A DNA stretch of 38,082 nt from positions 1 to 38,082 of the forward strand of contig CAIOAK010000138.1 in assembly GCA_903855945.1 (NCBI GenBank). Reading direction: 5' to 3'. The translations under genes and the position numbers were made by a program. The first letter of the stretch is position 1. Each line of letters begins with the position of its first letter. Below are positions 6,872 to 16,296 of the stretch, in pieces. This DNA comes from an uncultured Anaeromyxobacter sp. GTDB taxonomy: Bacteria; Myxococcota; Myxococcia; Myxococcales; Anaeromyxobacteraceae. The notes beneath the pieces are model-generated. The model did not search any database and was not told the DNA's origin. It saw nothing but the letters and a program-made list of their open reading frames with translations.

Positions 6872-9800
6872 GGCCCCTCCAGCTCGAGCTGACCGCGTTC
6901 GGTCCGTATCCGAAGCACCAGGCCATCGACTTCACCGCGCTCGGTGGAAGCGATCTCTTCCTCATCCACGGCCCCACCGGTTCGGGCAAGACCTCCATCT
7001 TCGACGGGCTCACCTACGCACTCTTCGGCGACCTGGCCGGGAGCCGCCGCCCCGATCGCATCCGCGCCGACCGCGCCGACAAGGACCTGCAGACCAGGGT
7101 GGTCTTCCGGTTCCGGATGGGGGACGCGGTCTACTCGGTCGAGCGCACCCCCGAGTGGGAACGCCCCAAGAAGCGCGGAGGCGGCACCACCACCGACCCC
7201 GCCAGGGCCACGCTGGTGCGCGAGGGGGAGGCCGCGGCGGTGGCGACCGGAGCCTCCGACGTGACCAGGGCGGTCGTCGCCATCCTCGGCATGGACGTGA
7301 ACCAGTTCACCCAGGTGGCGCTCCTGCCTCAAGGTGAATTCAAGCGGCTCCTGTGCGCCGATTCGAAGGAGCGGGAGGAGCTCCTGAAGCGGCTCTTCGC
7401 CACCGACCGCTACGTGGACATCGAGAATCTCCTCATCGGGCGGCACAGGAAGCTCGAGACCTCCTACGAGAAGCTGAAGACGCAGCGAGCCGAGGTTCTC
7501 GGACCGTTGACGGCCGAGGAGCTCGTCGCGCGCCTCACGGGCGTGCGCGCGGACGTGGTTGCAGCGGCGAGCCGTGCGGAGGAGTTGCGCCAGAAGGACC
7601 TGGTCGCGCTCGATCTGCTCGCCAAGGCCAGGGAGCTCTCGGGCCGATTCGACGAGCGGGACGACGCAACGAAGGCCGAGGCGGGCACGCGCGCCGCGGC
7701 CGAACTGGCCAAGGCCGATCGAAAGACGCTCGACCGCGCCCGCTCCGCCGAGCGGGTCCGGGACCGGCTCGACCGGGCCCAGCAGGCCGAGGCGGAGAGT
7801 GCTCTCCGCGTCCGGAACGAAGAGGAGGCGGCGGAGGCGGAGCAGGGGTCGAAGGAGCGCCACGCGAAGGCGGAGGCGAGCGCCAGAGCGGCCGAGGCCG
7901 AGACGCCCGAGATGCGCCGGATCGAGAGGCGCGTCAGCGAGCTCGACCGGGCCCTGCCCGACCTCCAGCGCCTCTCCCAGCTCGACGCACTCCTCGCGGA
8001 CGAGAAGAGGAAGGCGGCCGACGCCCGCGGGAAGCAGGAGAAGGCCGGCAAGAGCGTGGAGGGCGCAGAGGCCCAGATCGCGGCGCTCACGGTCGAGCGC
8101 ACGGGGGCCGGGCCGCTCGCCGCGGAGGTTCCGGCGCGCCAGGATGTCGCGCGATCGCTCGACGAGGCGCTGCGGGCGGCCCGCGAGAGGGAGAAGCTGC
8201 GCGGCGAGATGTCGGCGCAGGCGAAGGCCCAGGAGGAAGCGATCCGGACGGCGAAGAACTCCCGGGAGGCCGCGGACCTCGCCCTGAAGGCGGCGAAGAA
8301 GGTCCACGCCCTGCGCGAGGAGCGGCTCGCCGCCTGGCTCGCCCGCACCGCACTGAATGAAGGGGAGGCCTGCCCCGTCTGCGGTTCCATCGACCACCCG
8401 GCTCCGGCGCATGCGGACGGGCACATCCCCGACGAGCAGGAGGTCGCCACCGCGCAGGCGAGGGGCGAGACGCTCGGTCGTTCGGCCGGCGAGGCCGAGT
8501 CGAACCTGTCCCTTGCGAAGGGCAGGCTCGATGACCTGACCCGGAGGCTCGCCGAGGCGACGACCCAGGAAGCGAGGCCGGTCGGCGAGCTTCATGCGGC
8601 GCACACCGCCGCAACGAAGGCCCTCGCAGAGGCAAAGGCAGCCGCTGAGCGCCTTGCGACGCTGGACGAGCAGCTCGGCAAGGCACGCGCGGCTCTCGAG
8701 GCCGCCCGGAAGGCCCACGGCGAGACGGCGCTCGCGGTCACCGCTGCCCAGGAGGCCACGGTCAAGACCGAGGCGTCGCGCGCCGAGATCCAGCAGAGGC
8801 TCACGGCCATCGGCGCGGGGGCAGAGGCCGCGGACGAGATCCGGAAGCTGCGAGCCGACCTCCAGTCGCGGGAGAAGCGCGCCAGGGATGCGAGGGACGA
8901 GCAGCAGGCTGCGGTGGCCGCCGCCGCGCAGGCCACCACGCGACTCACACTCGCGGTGAAGGCCAGGGAAGAGGCCGCCCGGTCGCTCGTGGAGGCCCGT
9001 GCCTCCGCAGACGCTGCGTGTACCGAGGAGGGGTTCTCGGGCATCGCGGCCTGCCGGGAAGCGCTGCTTCCGGTGGCGCAGCAGGGCGCGCTCGACACCT
9101 CGATCCAGCAGCGCATCTCGGCCCATCTCGCCGAGAAGAAGCGGCTCGAGCGGGTGGAAGCCGAGCTATCGAACCTCGCACGCCCCGACGTCGCGGCCCT
9201 CGAAGCAGCGCGGGCCGAGGCGGAGAAGGCAGCCCGCGCGGCCGATGGAGAGTGGGTGTCCCTCGGAGCCGAGGAGAATCGGCTCTCGGGCCTCGTGAGC
9301 CGGATCGCCCAGCTCCAGGGGCAGTCGGACCAGGTCACCGAGGAGCTCGCGGTCGTCGGAAAGGTCGCGGAGCTGGTGCGAGGGCACAATCCCAAGGGGA
9401 TGAGCCTGCACCGGTTCGTCCTGGCGGCGCGGCTCGAGGAGGTGGCGGAGGCGGCGAGCGAGCGGCTCGTTCTCATGACGAACGGTCGCTTCCGGCTTCG
9501 GCACGACACGTCGCTCGCGCGCAAGAACGCCGCGGCCGGCCTCTCGCTGGTGGTCGAGGACACGCACACGGGAACGCTCGACCGGCCGGTGGGGGCGCTC
9601 TCCGGTGGCGAGAGCTTCCTCGCGAGCCTGTCGCTCGCCCTGGGGCTCTCCGACGTGGTTCTCCGTCACTCCGGAGGGCGCAGGCTCGACGCACTCTTCG
9701 TGGACGAGGGGTTCGGTACGCTCGACGAGGCGACGCTCGACGTGGCCATCCAGGCGCTCGAGACGCTGCCCCAGGCGGGACGGCTCGTGGGGGTCATCTC

Positions 9801-9891
9801 CCACGTGGCGGAACTGCGGCGCCGCATCCCCGCGCGCATCGAGGTGACGTCCACGGAGGCGGGGGCGGTGGCGACGGTCAGGCCGGCGTGA
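6868..9891 (+). CDS. sbcC: exonuclease SbcCD subunit C (Rad50/SMC-type ATPase)
   Basis: 1007 residues, the usual size. The N-terminal lobe has the P-loop GPTGSGKTSIFDGLTYALFG (about 35-54). Two very long Glu/Lys/Arg/Ala coiled coils flank a zinc hook, CPVCGSIDHPAP, at about residue 501, the exact centre. The C-terminal lobe has the signature LSGGESFLASLSLALGLSDV (about 910-930) and Walker B LFVDEGFGTLDE (about 943-954). This is a complete Rad50-type clamp that tethers and processes DNA ends with SbcD. It is cotranscribed with sbcD. Its 3' end overlaps the convergent addA by 14 nt with no terminator between them. Confidence 0.95.
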   Translation: MRPLQLELTAFGPYPKHQAIDFTALGGSDLFLIHGPTGSGKTSIFDGLTYALFGDLAGSRRPDRIRADRADKDLQTRVVFRFRMGDAVYSVERTPEWERPKKRGGGTTTDPARATLVREGEAAAVATGASDVTRAVVAILGMDVNQFTQVALLPQGEFKRLLCADSKEREELLKRLFATDRYVDIENLLIGRHRKLETSYEKLKTQRAEVLGPLTAEELVARLTGVRADVVAAASRAEELRQKDLVALDLLAKARELSGRFDERDDATKAEAGTRAAAELAKADRKTLDRARSAERVRDRLDRAQQAEAESALRVRNEEEAAEAEQGSKERHAKAEASARAAEAETPEMRRIERRVSELDRALPDLQRLSQLDALLADEKRKAADARGKQEKAGKSVEGAEAQIAALTVERTGAGPLAAEVPARQDVARSLDEALRAAREREKLRGEMSAQAKAQEEAIRTAKNSREAADLALKAAKKVHALREERLAAWLARTALNEGEACPVCGSIDHPAPAHADGHIPDEQEVATAQARGETLGRSAGEAESNLSLAKGRLDDLTRRLAEATTQEARPVGELHAAHTAATKALAEAKAAAERLATLDEQLGKARAALEAARKAHGETALAVTAAQEATVKTEASRAEIQQRLTAIGAGAEAADEIRKLRADLQSREKRARDARDEQQAAVAAAAQATTRLTLAVKAREEAARSLVEARASADAACTEEGFSGIAACREALLPVAQQGALDTSIQQRISAHLAEKKRLERVEAELSNLARPDVAALEAARAEAEKAARAADGEWVSLGAEENRLSGLVSRIAQLQGQSDQVTEELAVVGKVAELVRGHNPKGMSLHRFVLAARLEEVAEAASERLVLMTNGRFRLRHDTSLARKNAAAGLSLVVEDTHTGTLDRPVGALSGGESFLASLSLALGLSDVVLRHSGGRRLDALFVDEGFGTLDEATLDVAIQALETLPQAGRLVGVISHVAELRRRIPARIEVTSTEAGAVATVRPA

Positions 9892-12800
9892 GGACGGGGG
9901 TCGCCGTGTCCTGGGCGGCCACGTCGTCCTCGACCTCCGCCATCTCCCCGCGGATCGGCAGATGGACGAACGCGGCCCGGAGCGGCTTCTTCAGCGCGGT
10001 GGCGAGCACCCTGGCGTACCACCCCAGCTGCGGCGCGTACTCCTCCAGGAGCTTGCGGTCCCGCTCCTTCTCGGTGCCCGGGAAGGACTTGTGGTCCACC
10101 AGGACGAACCCGTCGGGAAGCTCGAGGAAGAGGTCCACCTCGCCGACGAGGAGGCGCGGCGCGGCACCCTCCAGGCGCGCGCGGACCGGCCACTCCCGGT
10201 ACCAGGTTGCTCCGGGGTAGCGGGCGTCGAGCCAGGACCGGAGCGCATCGGAGGCGGAGAGGAGCGTCTCCGGGGCCACGGCCCCCACGACCCCGAACGC
10301 CTTCAGGATGCGGGTCGCCATGAGCTTGCGAGCCTCGGCCGGTCCCGGCCGGTCGGCGGCCAAAAACCCGTGGATCGCGTCGCCGACCTGCCCGGCCTGC
10401 TCGGGCTTCGCGTCGAGCGGCTTGCGGCCGCCCAGTCGCGCGACGTTCACTATACGTGAAGTAAGCGCCAGGGGCTCCACGGAGGGGTTGAGCCGCTCGG
10501 CGGGCCGCTCCAGGCGCGGGGCAGCCGCGTACCAGAGCGTGGAGGCGCGCGTGGGAGCGGTGGCCGCGGGGGGAAGCCCGGAGACCGCCCGGGCCCGGCA
10601 GGGCCACCTGGCCTTGCCCACGCCGATGGTGTGCATCCCGGCCGCGCTCTCGAAGGGCGCCTCCAGGAGCGTCGCGCCGTCGGGCCCGACGAGCAGGTCG
10701 AGCGTCGCGGTCGCGATGCCGCCCCGCTCGCTGTTGCGGGCGATGAGCACGAGCAGGTCGCGGGGTCGCGTGAAGCCGACGTAGAGGAGACGGAGCCGCT
10801 CCCGGCGGTCGGCGTCGGAGGCCCGCTGCGCCTCGGGGGTCAGGGCGGCCTTGTCGGCGAGCGCCAGCCCCTTCACCTTCTTGCCGTAGGGCCAGGGCCA
10901 CCACCGCACCCAGCGCCCGTCGAGCGGCCGGGTGAAGTCGAACGCCGGCGCCCCCTCCACGGCCACCTCGAACACCCCGCGCTCCCGCGCGAAGTCGAGG
11001 TGGGAGAGGACGACCACCGGCCACTCGAGCCCCTTCGCCTTGTGCCAGGTGCAGACGGTGACCGCGTCCTCGGAGGTGGGCGCAGCCTGCTTTCCCGCCT
11101 CGTCGTCCGCGCCCAGCGCCGCCAGGTGGGTCACGAGCCCCAGGACGGTGGCCGCGCTCTTCTGGGCGTCGCAGAGCTGCTCGTAGGCGAGCGCCTCGCC
11201 GCGGAGGGCCTCCAGGTTGGCGAGCCGCTGGCCAGGCTCGGACCAGGCGCGGACGAGGTCGGGGATGCCGGCCGTCCGCAGGGCCAGGTCGAGCGCCTGC
11301 GCCGGGCTGAGACGCTCGGCCGCGGGCACCGCCTTGCGCAGGGCGGCCACCCGCGAATCGTCCTCGAACGGGGGCGGCGCCGCGGGCCTCGGCTCGCCCT
11401 TCCCCTCGGCCTCCTCCGCGGCTGCACGCCAGCGGGTGACCTCGAGGAGCCGCCGCGAGAGCCAGCCGTCCGGATCTCCCGTGGCGGCCCCGCCGAGCCA
11501 GCAGACCTCGAGCGCGGCGACGCCGTCCCGCGGGTCGGCGAGGAGCGCCAGCGCGGCACGCGCCAGCACGCCTTCCGGGGTCAGGGTCACGCCGGCGAGC
11601 GACACCTTGGCCGGGATGCCGCGGGCGCGCAGCGCCTCGGCGATCTGCTGGCATCGCTTGTTGGACCTGGCGAGGATGGCGACGTCCCGCGGCGTCGCCG
11701 GGCGGAGCGGTTCCACCTCGCCGGTGCCCCGCTCGCGCACGAGGGGCGCCTTCTCGAGCAGCTCGGCCACGCCCGCTGCGAGCGCGTTCGCCTCGGTGGC
11801 CGGCACGTTCTTGCCGTTCCGCTCGGCCGACTCCTTCTCCCAGCGCCAGCACTCGAAGGACGGCTGGCCGGCGAGCTTGGCGGGGTCCTTCTTCTTCGCC
11901 TCGAGCCGGACCTGCTCCGGAGGGAATCCGTGAGGCGCGAGCGCCGCGCTGAAGAGGTCGGAGACCAGCCCGACCAGGTCCTTCCGGGAGCGCCACGACT
12001 CCCCGAGGATGTCTGGCGCACGTCCCCCGAGCGCCACGTTCGTGGCGGCGGTCATGAGCTCGGGGTCGGACCCCTGGAAGCCGAAGATGGCCTGCTTGCG
12101 ATCGCCCACCCAGATGGAGCGCTTCGCGAGCCGCGCCAGCTCCCCCACCACCGCGAGCTGAAGCGGGGAGGTGTCCTGGAACTCGTCCACCAGGACCAGG
12201 TCGAGCCGCGTCCTCAGCGCCTCCTGGACCGCGGGGCGCGCGAGCACGTCCCGCGCCTGGGCCAGCATGTCGCCGAAGTCCACGACCCCGGCCGCGCCCT
12301 TCTCCGCGACGAACACCGCCAGGGTTTCGCCCGCGAGTGCGAAGAGCTCCCGCTGCATGCCGAGCACGTCGTCGTGGAAGGTGGCGCAGGAGGTGTGCTC
12401 CTGGACGATCTCCACGAGCTCGCCGGACCACGTCAGGAGCTTCGCCATGTCCACCGAGTCGGCGAACTGGAACTGGGCCTTCCACGACGGCAGGAGCCCC
12501 CGGGCGAAGACCGAGGCGAGCCTCTTCCCGGCGGCGGCCCGGTTCTTCGCTGCGGCCACGGTTCCGTTGGCGAGCTCGTCCAGCTTGGGCTGGAGACGGG
12601 CGTGGGCCGCCTTCAGGCGGGCCAGGTAGGTGGGGCCGTCCACGGTGGGCTTGCCGAGCAGATTCCCGAGCCCGGCCCGGCTCGCTGCGGCCGAGACCTT
12701 CACGGCCGCCTCGTCCATGCCGTTCGCGCGGGCGGCATCGACGATCTGGAGGAGCTTCGCCTTCCAGTCCTCGAGATCGAGCCGTGCGGCGAGCTCGTTC

Positions 12801-13174
12801 AGCCGGGCCTCGCGCCCGGTCAGCACCGAGGAGAGGGCGACGTCGAAGAGCCGCTCCCGCTCGATCTCCGGAATGGGCTCCAGGTAGGGGGAGATCCCGG
12901 CCTCGAGGGAGAACTCGCGCAGGAGCCGCTGACACACGGAGTGAATGGTGCCGATGTACCCGTCCCGGACACGGGCGGCGAGATCGGGGCGCCCCTTCTC
13001 GAGCAGGCGGGCCCGGATGCGGCTCTCCAGCTCGCCGGCCGCCTTCACCGTGTAGGTGATGGCGACGACCCCTTCCGGGCGAGCCTCGCCCTCGAGGAGC
13101 GCCTTGGCGAGGTCGCCGGTGAGGCGGAAGGTCTTGCCCGTACCGGCGCTGGCGCTGACGACGTCGATCTTCAT
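9878..13174 (-). CDS. addA: AddA-type UvrD/RecB-like helicase-nuclease
   Basis: 1098 residues from ATG 13174. Superfamily 1A motifs: Walker A SASAGTGKTF (7-16), motif Ia AITYTVKAAGELESRI, Walker B VLVDEFQDTSP (about 325), motif III VGDRKQAIFGFQG, motif V CTWHKAKGLEWPVVVL and motif VI LYVGFTRPRDLLVL. A C-terminal RecB-type nuclease domain shows GEVDLFLELPDG, LVDHKSFPG (about 1026) and a final YAPQLGWYARVL helix, so the D-(D)HK nuclease centre is intact. With AddB it unwinds and resects double-strand breaks for RecA. The frame stays open upstream to 14695 but is shadow there. The start overlaps the addB stop (ATGA), fixing the choice. Confidence 0.9.
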   Translation of the reverse strand: MKIDVVSASAGTGKTFRLTGDLAKALLEGEARPEGVVAITYTVKAAGELESRIRARLLEKGRPDLAARVRDGYIGTIHSVCQRLLREFSLEAGISPYLEPIPEIERERLFDVALSSVLTGREARLNELAARLDLEDWKAKLLQIVDAARANGMDEAAVKVSAAASRAGLGNLLGKPTVDGPTYLARLKAAHARLQPKLDELANGTVAAAKNRAAAGKRLASVFARGLLPSWKAQFQFADSVDMAKLLTWSGELVEIVQEHTSCATFHDDVLGMQRELFALAGETLAVFVAEKGAAGVVDFGDMLAQARDVLARPAVQEALRTRLDLVLVDEFQDTSPLQLAVVGELARLAKRSIWVGDRKQAIFGFQGSDPELMTAATNVALGGRAPDILGESWRSRKDLVGLVSDLFSAALAPHGFPPEQVRLEAKKKDPAKLAGQPSFECWRWEKESAERNGKNVPATEANALAAGVAELLEKAPLVRERGTGEVEPLRPATPRDVAILARSNKRCQQIAEALRARGIPAKVSLAGVTLTPEGVLARAALALLADPRDGVAALEVCWLGGAATGDPDGWLSRRLLEVTRWRAAAEEAEGKGEPRPAAPPPFEDDSRVAALRKAVPAAERLSPAQALDLALRTAGIPDLVRAWSEPGQRLANLEALRGEALAYEQLCDAQKSAATVLGLVTHLAALGADDEAGKQAAPTSEDAVTVCTWHKAKGLEWPVVVLSHLDFARERGVFEVAVEGAPAFDFTRPLDGRWVRWWPWPYGKKVKGLALADKAALTPEAQRASDADRRERLRLLYVGFTRPRDLLVLIARNSERGGIATATLDLLVGPDGATLLEAPFESAAGMHTIGVGKARWPCRARAVSGLPPAATAPTRASTLWYAAAPRLERPAERLNPSVEPLALTSRIVNVARLGGRKPLDAKPEQAGQVGDAIHGFLAADRPGPAEARKLMATRILKAFGVVGAVAPETLLSASDALRSWLDARYPGATWYREWPVRARLEGAAPRLLVGEVDLFLELPDGFVLVDHKSFPGTEKERDRKLLEEYAPQLGWYARVLATALKKPLRAAFVHLPIRGEMAEVEDDVAAQDTATPVLTPA

Positions 13175-15921
13175 GGCGCCACCTCCTCGTCCTCGAACTC
13201 GGGTGGCACGCAGACGGCCTGGTAGTCGCAGAAGCGGCAGGGAGGCTCGCGCCGCGCCGGCGAATCGGCGTCGGGCGGAGCGCCCACCGCAGCCGTGACG
13301 GGCTCCTCCCAGGGCAGGTCCTCGTGGAGCACGGGCAACAGCCCCTTCTCGAGCACCTTCTTCCAGAAGCGGAACCCTTCCGCCGATCCCTCGAGCGTGG
13401 CCTGCGGCCCCGGCCCCTCGACCAAGGTGGCGCCCGGGAAGGCGAGCGGCTCGGTGGTGAGCATCTGCCCGTCCTCGAGGACGAAGAAGCCGGAGGGCGG
13501 GAGCTTCTGGCCGCTCTTCCCGAGCAGGGAGGCGTAGAGGGCCGTCTGGAGCGCGCGCCCCTGCTCGAGCTCCTTCTGCCGGTACTTCAGGCCGGAGAGC
13601 TTGAGATCGACGAGGGCCTCGCGCCCGCCCTTCTCGACGACCAGGTCCACGAACCCGTGCGCCGGCTGCCCGGCGAAGGAGCCGGTCACCTCGCGCTCGG
13701 CGTCCACCGGGTTCCAGCCGGTGGCCTTCAGGAACTCGACGAGGGCGGCGGCGGCATTCGCCACGAGTGAACGGGCCCGGTCGAGCTCGACCTCCCGGCC
13801 GCGCCGGACGAGCGGCGCCGCCTGCACGCCTACACGGTCGGTGAATGCCTGGGTGGCCCACGCCCTCGCGTCGGCGGCGGTCGCCGTCGCCACCGAGAGC
13901 TTCTCCGGTCCGCACAGCATGTCCTGCAGGATCCGGTGGGCGAACGTGCCGAGCAGTTGATTCCCCTCGGGGAGGGTCACGCCGGCGCCCCGGGACAGCC
14001 TGGCCTTGTACTGGAGTGCCCAGCGGAACGGGCAGCCCAGGTAGCTCTCGAGGGCGGAAGCGGAGAGGGCGGCGGTGAACGCGACCGTCTCCGGGGGCAC
14101 GGTCCAGGTCGCGCGCTGCGGCAGGAGCGACCTCGGAGCGACGGTGCGGGTGGCCGCGCTCCAGTGCGCCGGCGTCGTTCGACCACCCAGGACGCGGTCC
14201 GAGGCCACGGTACACGCGGAGAGCGAGTCGGCCGCGACCCGCGTGGAGATCTCGTCGAGCAGGGCGTGTGGAGCGATGGGCTCGGTTCCGGCGAGGCGCC
14301 ACCGGACCAGCACCAGCCGCTCCCGGGCCGCCAGCACGGGGCGGCGCCACCCCTCGGCCTCGACGTCGCGCCGCTCGCCCGGTGCGGGGAGGGTCACGCC
14401 GGCCTCGAGGAGCGCATCGCGTTCCGCGCCGGTCCACGGCTCGGGCGACGGGCCCGGGTCGGCGCCCAGGACGAAGCCCCACCAGACCACCTCTGCGCTC
14501 GGAGTGGTCACGGCGCCCGGCGACGGCGCCAGGGCGGGACGCCCCGACTCGCCCACGAAGGCGGCGAGGTCGGAGCCGCTGCCCACGGCCATCTCGTGGA
14601 GCTGCAGCAGGGCCTGCTCCGTCAGCTTCTCGCCGGGCGGACGGGCGATGAGGAGCTGTTCCAGTGTCCGTGCGACCGCGCCGGCATGGGCCCACAGGGC
14701 GGAGTCGTCGTCGGCACCTCCCTCGGGGTCGGCTTCCGATTCATCCAGCGCGCCCCGCACGCGCCCCCCGGTCCAGGTGGCCACGGCGGAGCAGAGGAGC
14801 GCCGCCTTGGCGGCCGGGATGCCCTCGACCGGGTCGAAGAGCTCGCCGCCGAACCAGGTCTCGATGCGCCCGAGCAGCTCGGGGTCGCCAGCCTCGGCGA
14901 CCGCCTCCTCCACGGCCTCCTGCCAGGCCGGACTCCGGATGCCCGGCATCTGGTCGAGTGCCTCGAGGAGGGTTCGCCGGGTTCGTCCCGGGAGCGGCGC
15001 GCCGGGAAGCAGAAGCAGCTCGGCGGCGCGGAAGGGATCCTGGGGCTTGAAGGCGAGGGCGAGGCGAAGTGGGAGCACCTGAAGGTGGGGCCGGAGGTGG
15101 GACGAGGACCGGAGGCCGACGGTGGGGAGCCCCTGCCGCGCCAGGGCGGCGTCGAGGGTGACGGGCTCGGCGGCCACCACGAAGGTGGCCTGGTCGAGGG
15201 GGCGCGTGCGGGCGAAGGAGGCGGCGAGCTCGGCCGCCTCGAGCGGCGTGTCGGCCTCCAGGAGGAGGAGGGAACCGTCGCCGGAGAGCTCCGCCCGCGG
15301 TGACGTGTGGTCGAGGAGCGCGCGCTGGAGGCGCCCCAGGTCGGTGGAGGGCTTGGCGATGGCCGTCGCAGCGGCGGGATCGGTCACCGTGGCTCCCGCG
15401 TCGGCGAGGGCGTTGAGGAGATTCCGGAAGAGGGGAGGGAAGGAGCGCCGGGAGGCGGTGAGGGTGATGGTCACGGGGAAGGGGAGCGTGCCCGCTTCCT
15501 TCAGCCCCGCGATGAGATCGGCCACGACGTCGGGGATGCCCGGCGGGAGCGGCAGAGCGACCTTCTCCAGCTCCGACAGGTCGCGCAGCCTGGCGCTGCC
15601 ACCGAGCGCCCTGCCGTCCCAGCCGGAGAGACGGAGGTCGTCCCGGAGCGAGAGCAGGTAGCGGGCCACGCCGAAGGGATCCTTCTCGCGGGAGGCCGAG
15701 TAGGAGCGCGACTTGTCGTCGTGCTGGTCGAGACGCTGCGTGAAGGAGGCGAGCCGCTCGGGGGCGCTGGCCGTCTCGCCCGGGATGCCCAGGATGCGAC
15801 CGATGCGCCGGACGAGGCCGAGCGGGCCGGCGGGCTCGAAGCCGGAGATCGCCTGGCCGGGGGCGAGGAGGTGGCGCCAGGTCGTGCCGCCGTCGGAGGG
15901 ACTCAGGAGGATCGAGAGCAT
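13171..15921 (-). CDS. addB: AddB-like PD-(D/E)XK nuclease/inactive helicase subunit
   Basis: 916 residues. The N-terminal region (LLSPSDGGTTWRHLLAPGQA) sits where a P-loop would be but lacks GxGKT, as expected for AddB-type subunits with degenerate helicase domains. The C-terminal third is a nuclease with an iron-sulphur cluster: the first Cys in SYLGCPFRWALQYKARL (about 629), then HGFVDLVVE, ALVDLKLSG (about 772, D-x-K), QTALYASLLG, and the cluster CRFCDYQAVC (about 890-900). All four Cys are present. It precedes addA with a 4-nt overlap. A GGACGGACGT motif lies 24 nt upstream of ATG 15921 and resembles half of the sbcD inverted repeat. No strong ribosome site is visible. Confidence 0.85.
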   Translation of the reverse strand: MLSILLSPSDGGTTWRHLLAPGQAISGFEPAGPLGLVRRIGRILGIPGETASAPERLASFTQRLDQHDDKSRSYSASREKDPFGVARYLLSLRDDLRLSGWDGRALGGSARLRDLSELEKVALPLPPGIPDVVADLIAGLKEAGTLPFPVTITLTASRRSFPPLFRNLLNALADAGATVTDPAAATAIAKPSTDLGRLQRALLDHTSPRAELSGDGSLLLLEADTPLEAAELAASFARTRPLDQATFVVAAEPVTLDAALARQGLPTVGLRSSSHLRPHLQVLPLRLALAFKPQDPFRAAELLLLPGAPLPGRTRRTLLEALDQMPGIRSPAWQEAVEEAVAEAGDPELLGRIETWFGGELFDPVEGIPAAKAALLCSAVATWTGGRVRGALDESEADPEGGADDDSALWAHAGAVARTLEQLLIARPPGEKLTEQALLQLHEMAVGSGSDLAAFVGESGRPALAPSPGAVTTPSAEVVWWGFVLGADPGPSPEPWTGAERDALLEAGVTLPAPGERRDVEAEGWRRPVLAARERLVLVRWRLAGTEPIAPHALLDEISTRVAADSLSACTVASDRVLGGRTTPAHWSAATRTVAPRSLLPQRATWTVPPETVAFTAALSASALESYLGCPFRWALQYKARLSRGAGVTLPEGNQLLGTFAHRILQDMLCGPEKLSVATATAADARAWATQAFTDRVGVQAAPLVRRGREVELDRARSLVANAAAALVEFLKATGWNPVDAEREVTGSFAGQPAHGFVDLVVEKGGREALVDLKLSGLKYRQKELEQGRALQTALYASLLGKSGQKLPPSGFFVLEDGQMLTTEPLAFPGATLVEGPGPQATLEGSAEGFRFWKKVLEKGLLPVLHEDLPWEEPVTAAVGAPPDADSPARREPPCRFCDYQAVCVPPEFEDEEVAP

Positions 15922-15990
15922 GGCGTCATCGGAGCATACGCTGCGGACGGACGTGAGGAGCGAGACGATTCATGATCGGAAACCTGACAC

Positions 15991-16200
15991 TCGAAGGTCC
16001 ACCTCGTCACCTCGGAGTTCCCCGTCCCGAAGGTGATGTTCCCGGGAAAGAAGCTGCGCAAGAACGGGAAGGAGGAGAAGGGAAACGTCCTGGCGGACTT
16101 CCTGCTCCTCCGGCACAAGCCCGACACAGCCTGGATCCTTCTCGAGTTCAAGACCGACATGGGGTCGAGGACCGACGGAGGAACAAGGGGCGAGGCGTAA
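15991..16200 (+). pseudogene. PD-(D/E)XK nuclease-like fragment
   Basis: Seventy codons without a proper start: an in-frame TGA lies just before, and the only Met is internal at about 16036. The stretch ends at TAA 16200. It reads VHLVTSEFPVPKVMFPGKKL, then NVLADFLLLRHKP and AWILLEFKTDMGSRT. The order ADFLLL, then LLEFKTD, is the D...ExK strand pair of PD-(D/E)XK nucleases. Both flanks of the domain are absent. The rest of this roughly 375-nt gap between addB and the ATPase gene holds no other recognisable coding sequence. Confidence 0.45.
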
Positions 16201-16296
16201 GGCCAGGTAGCTGCCCGGGCGTTCACCGCTTCGGCCTGATCTGGCACCCCCGCTTCCTCCGTCTCTTCTCCACCTTCAGCACCGCCGTGGGCGATC

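Noticed and set aside
6595-9126. 843-codon open frame on the - strand
   Set aside because: Wholly antisense to sbcC, low complexity, no domain.
5726-9891. SbcDC as part of a known anti-phage system (for example with a dedicated effector)
   Set aside because: Both proteins are standard full-length SbcD/SbcC with no added domain. Only the neighbourhood, not the proteins, is unusual.
10631-13225. 864-codon open frame on the + strand
   Set aside because: Antisense to addA, whose helicase and nuclease motifs are complete. Composition is that of a shadow.
13175-14695. Upstream extension of the addA frame to 1605 codons
   Set aside because: The added 500 codons lie in another phase of addB and are Arg/Gly/Pro shadow. 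ATG 13174 gives a canonical helicase N-terminus and overlaps the addB stop.
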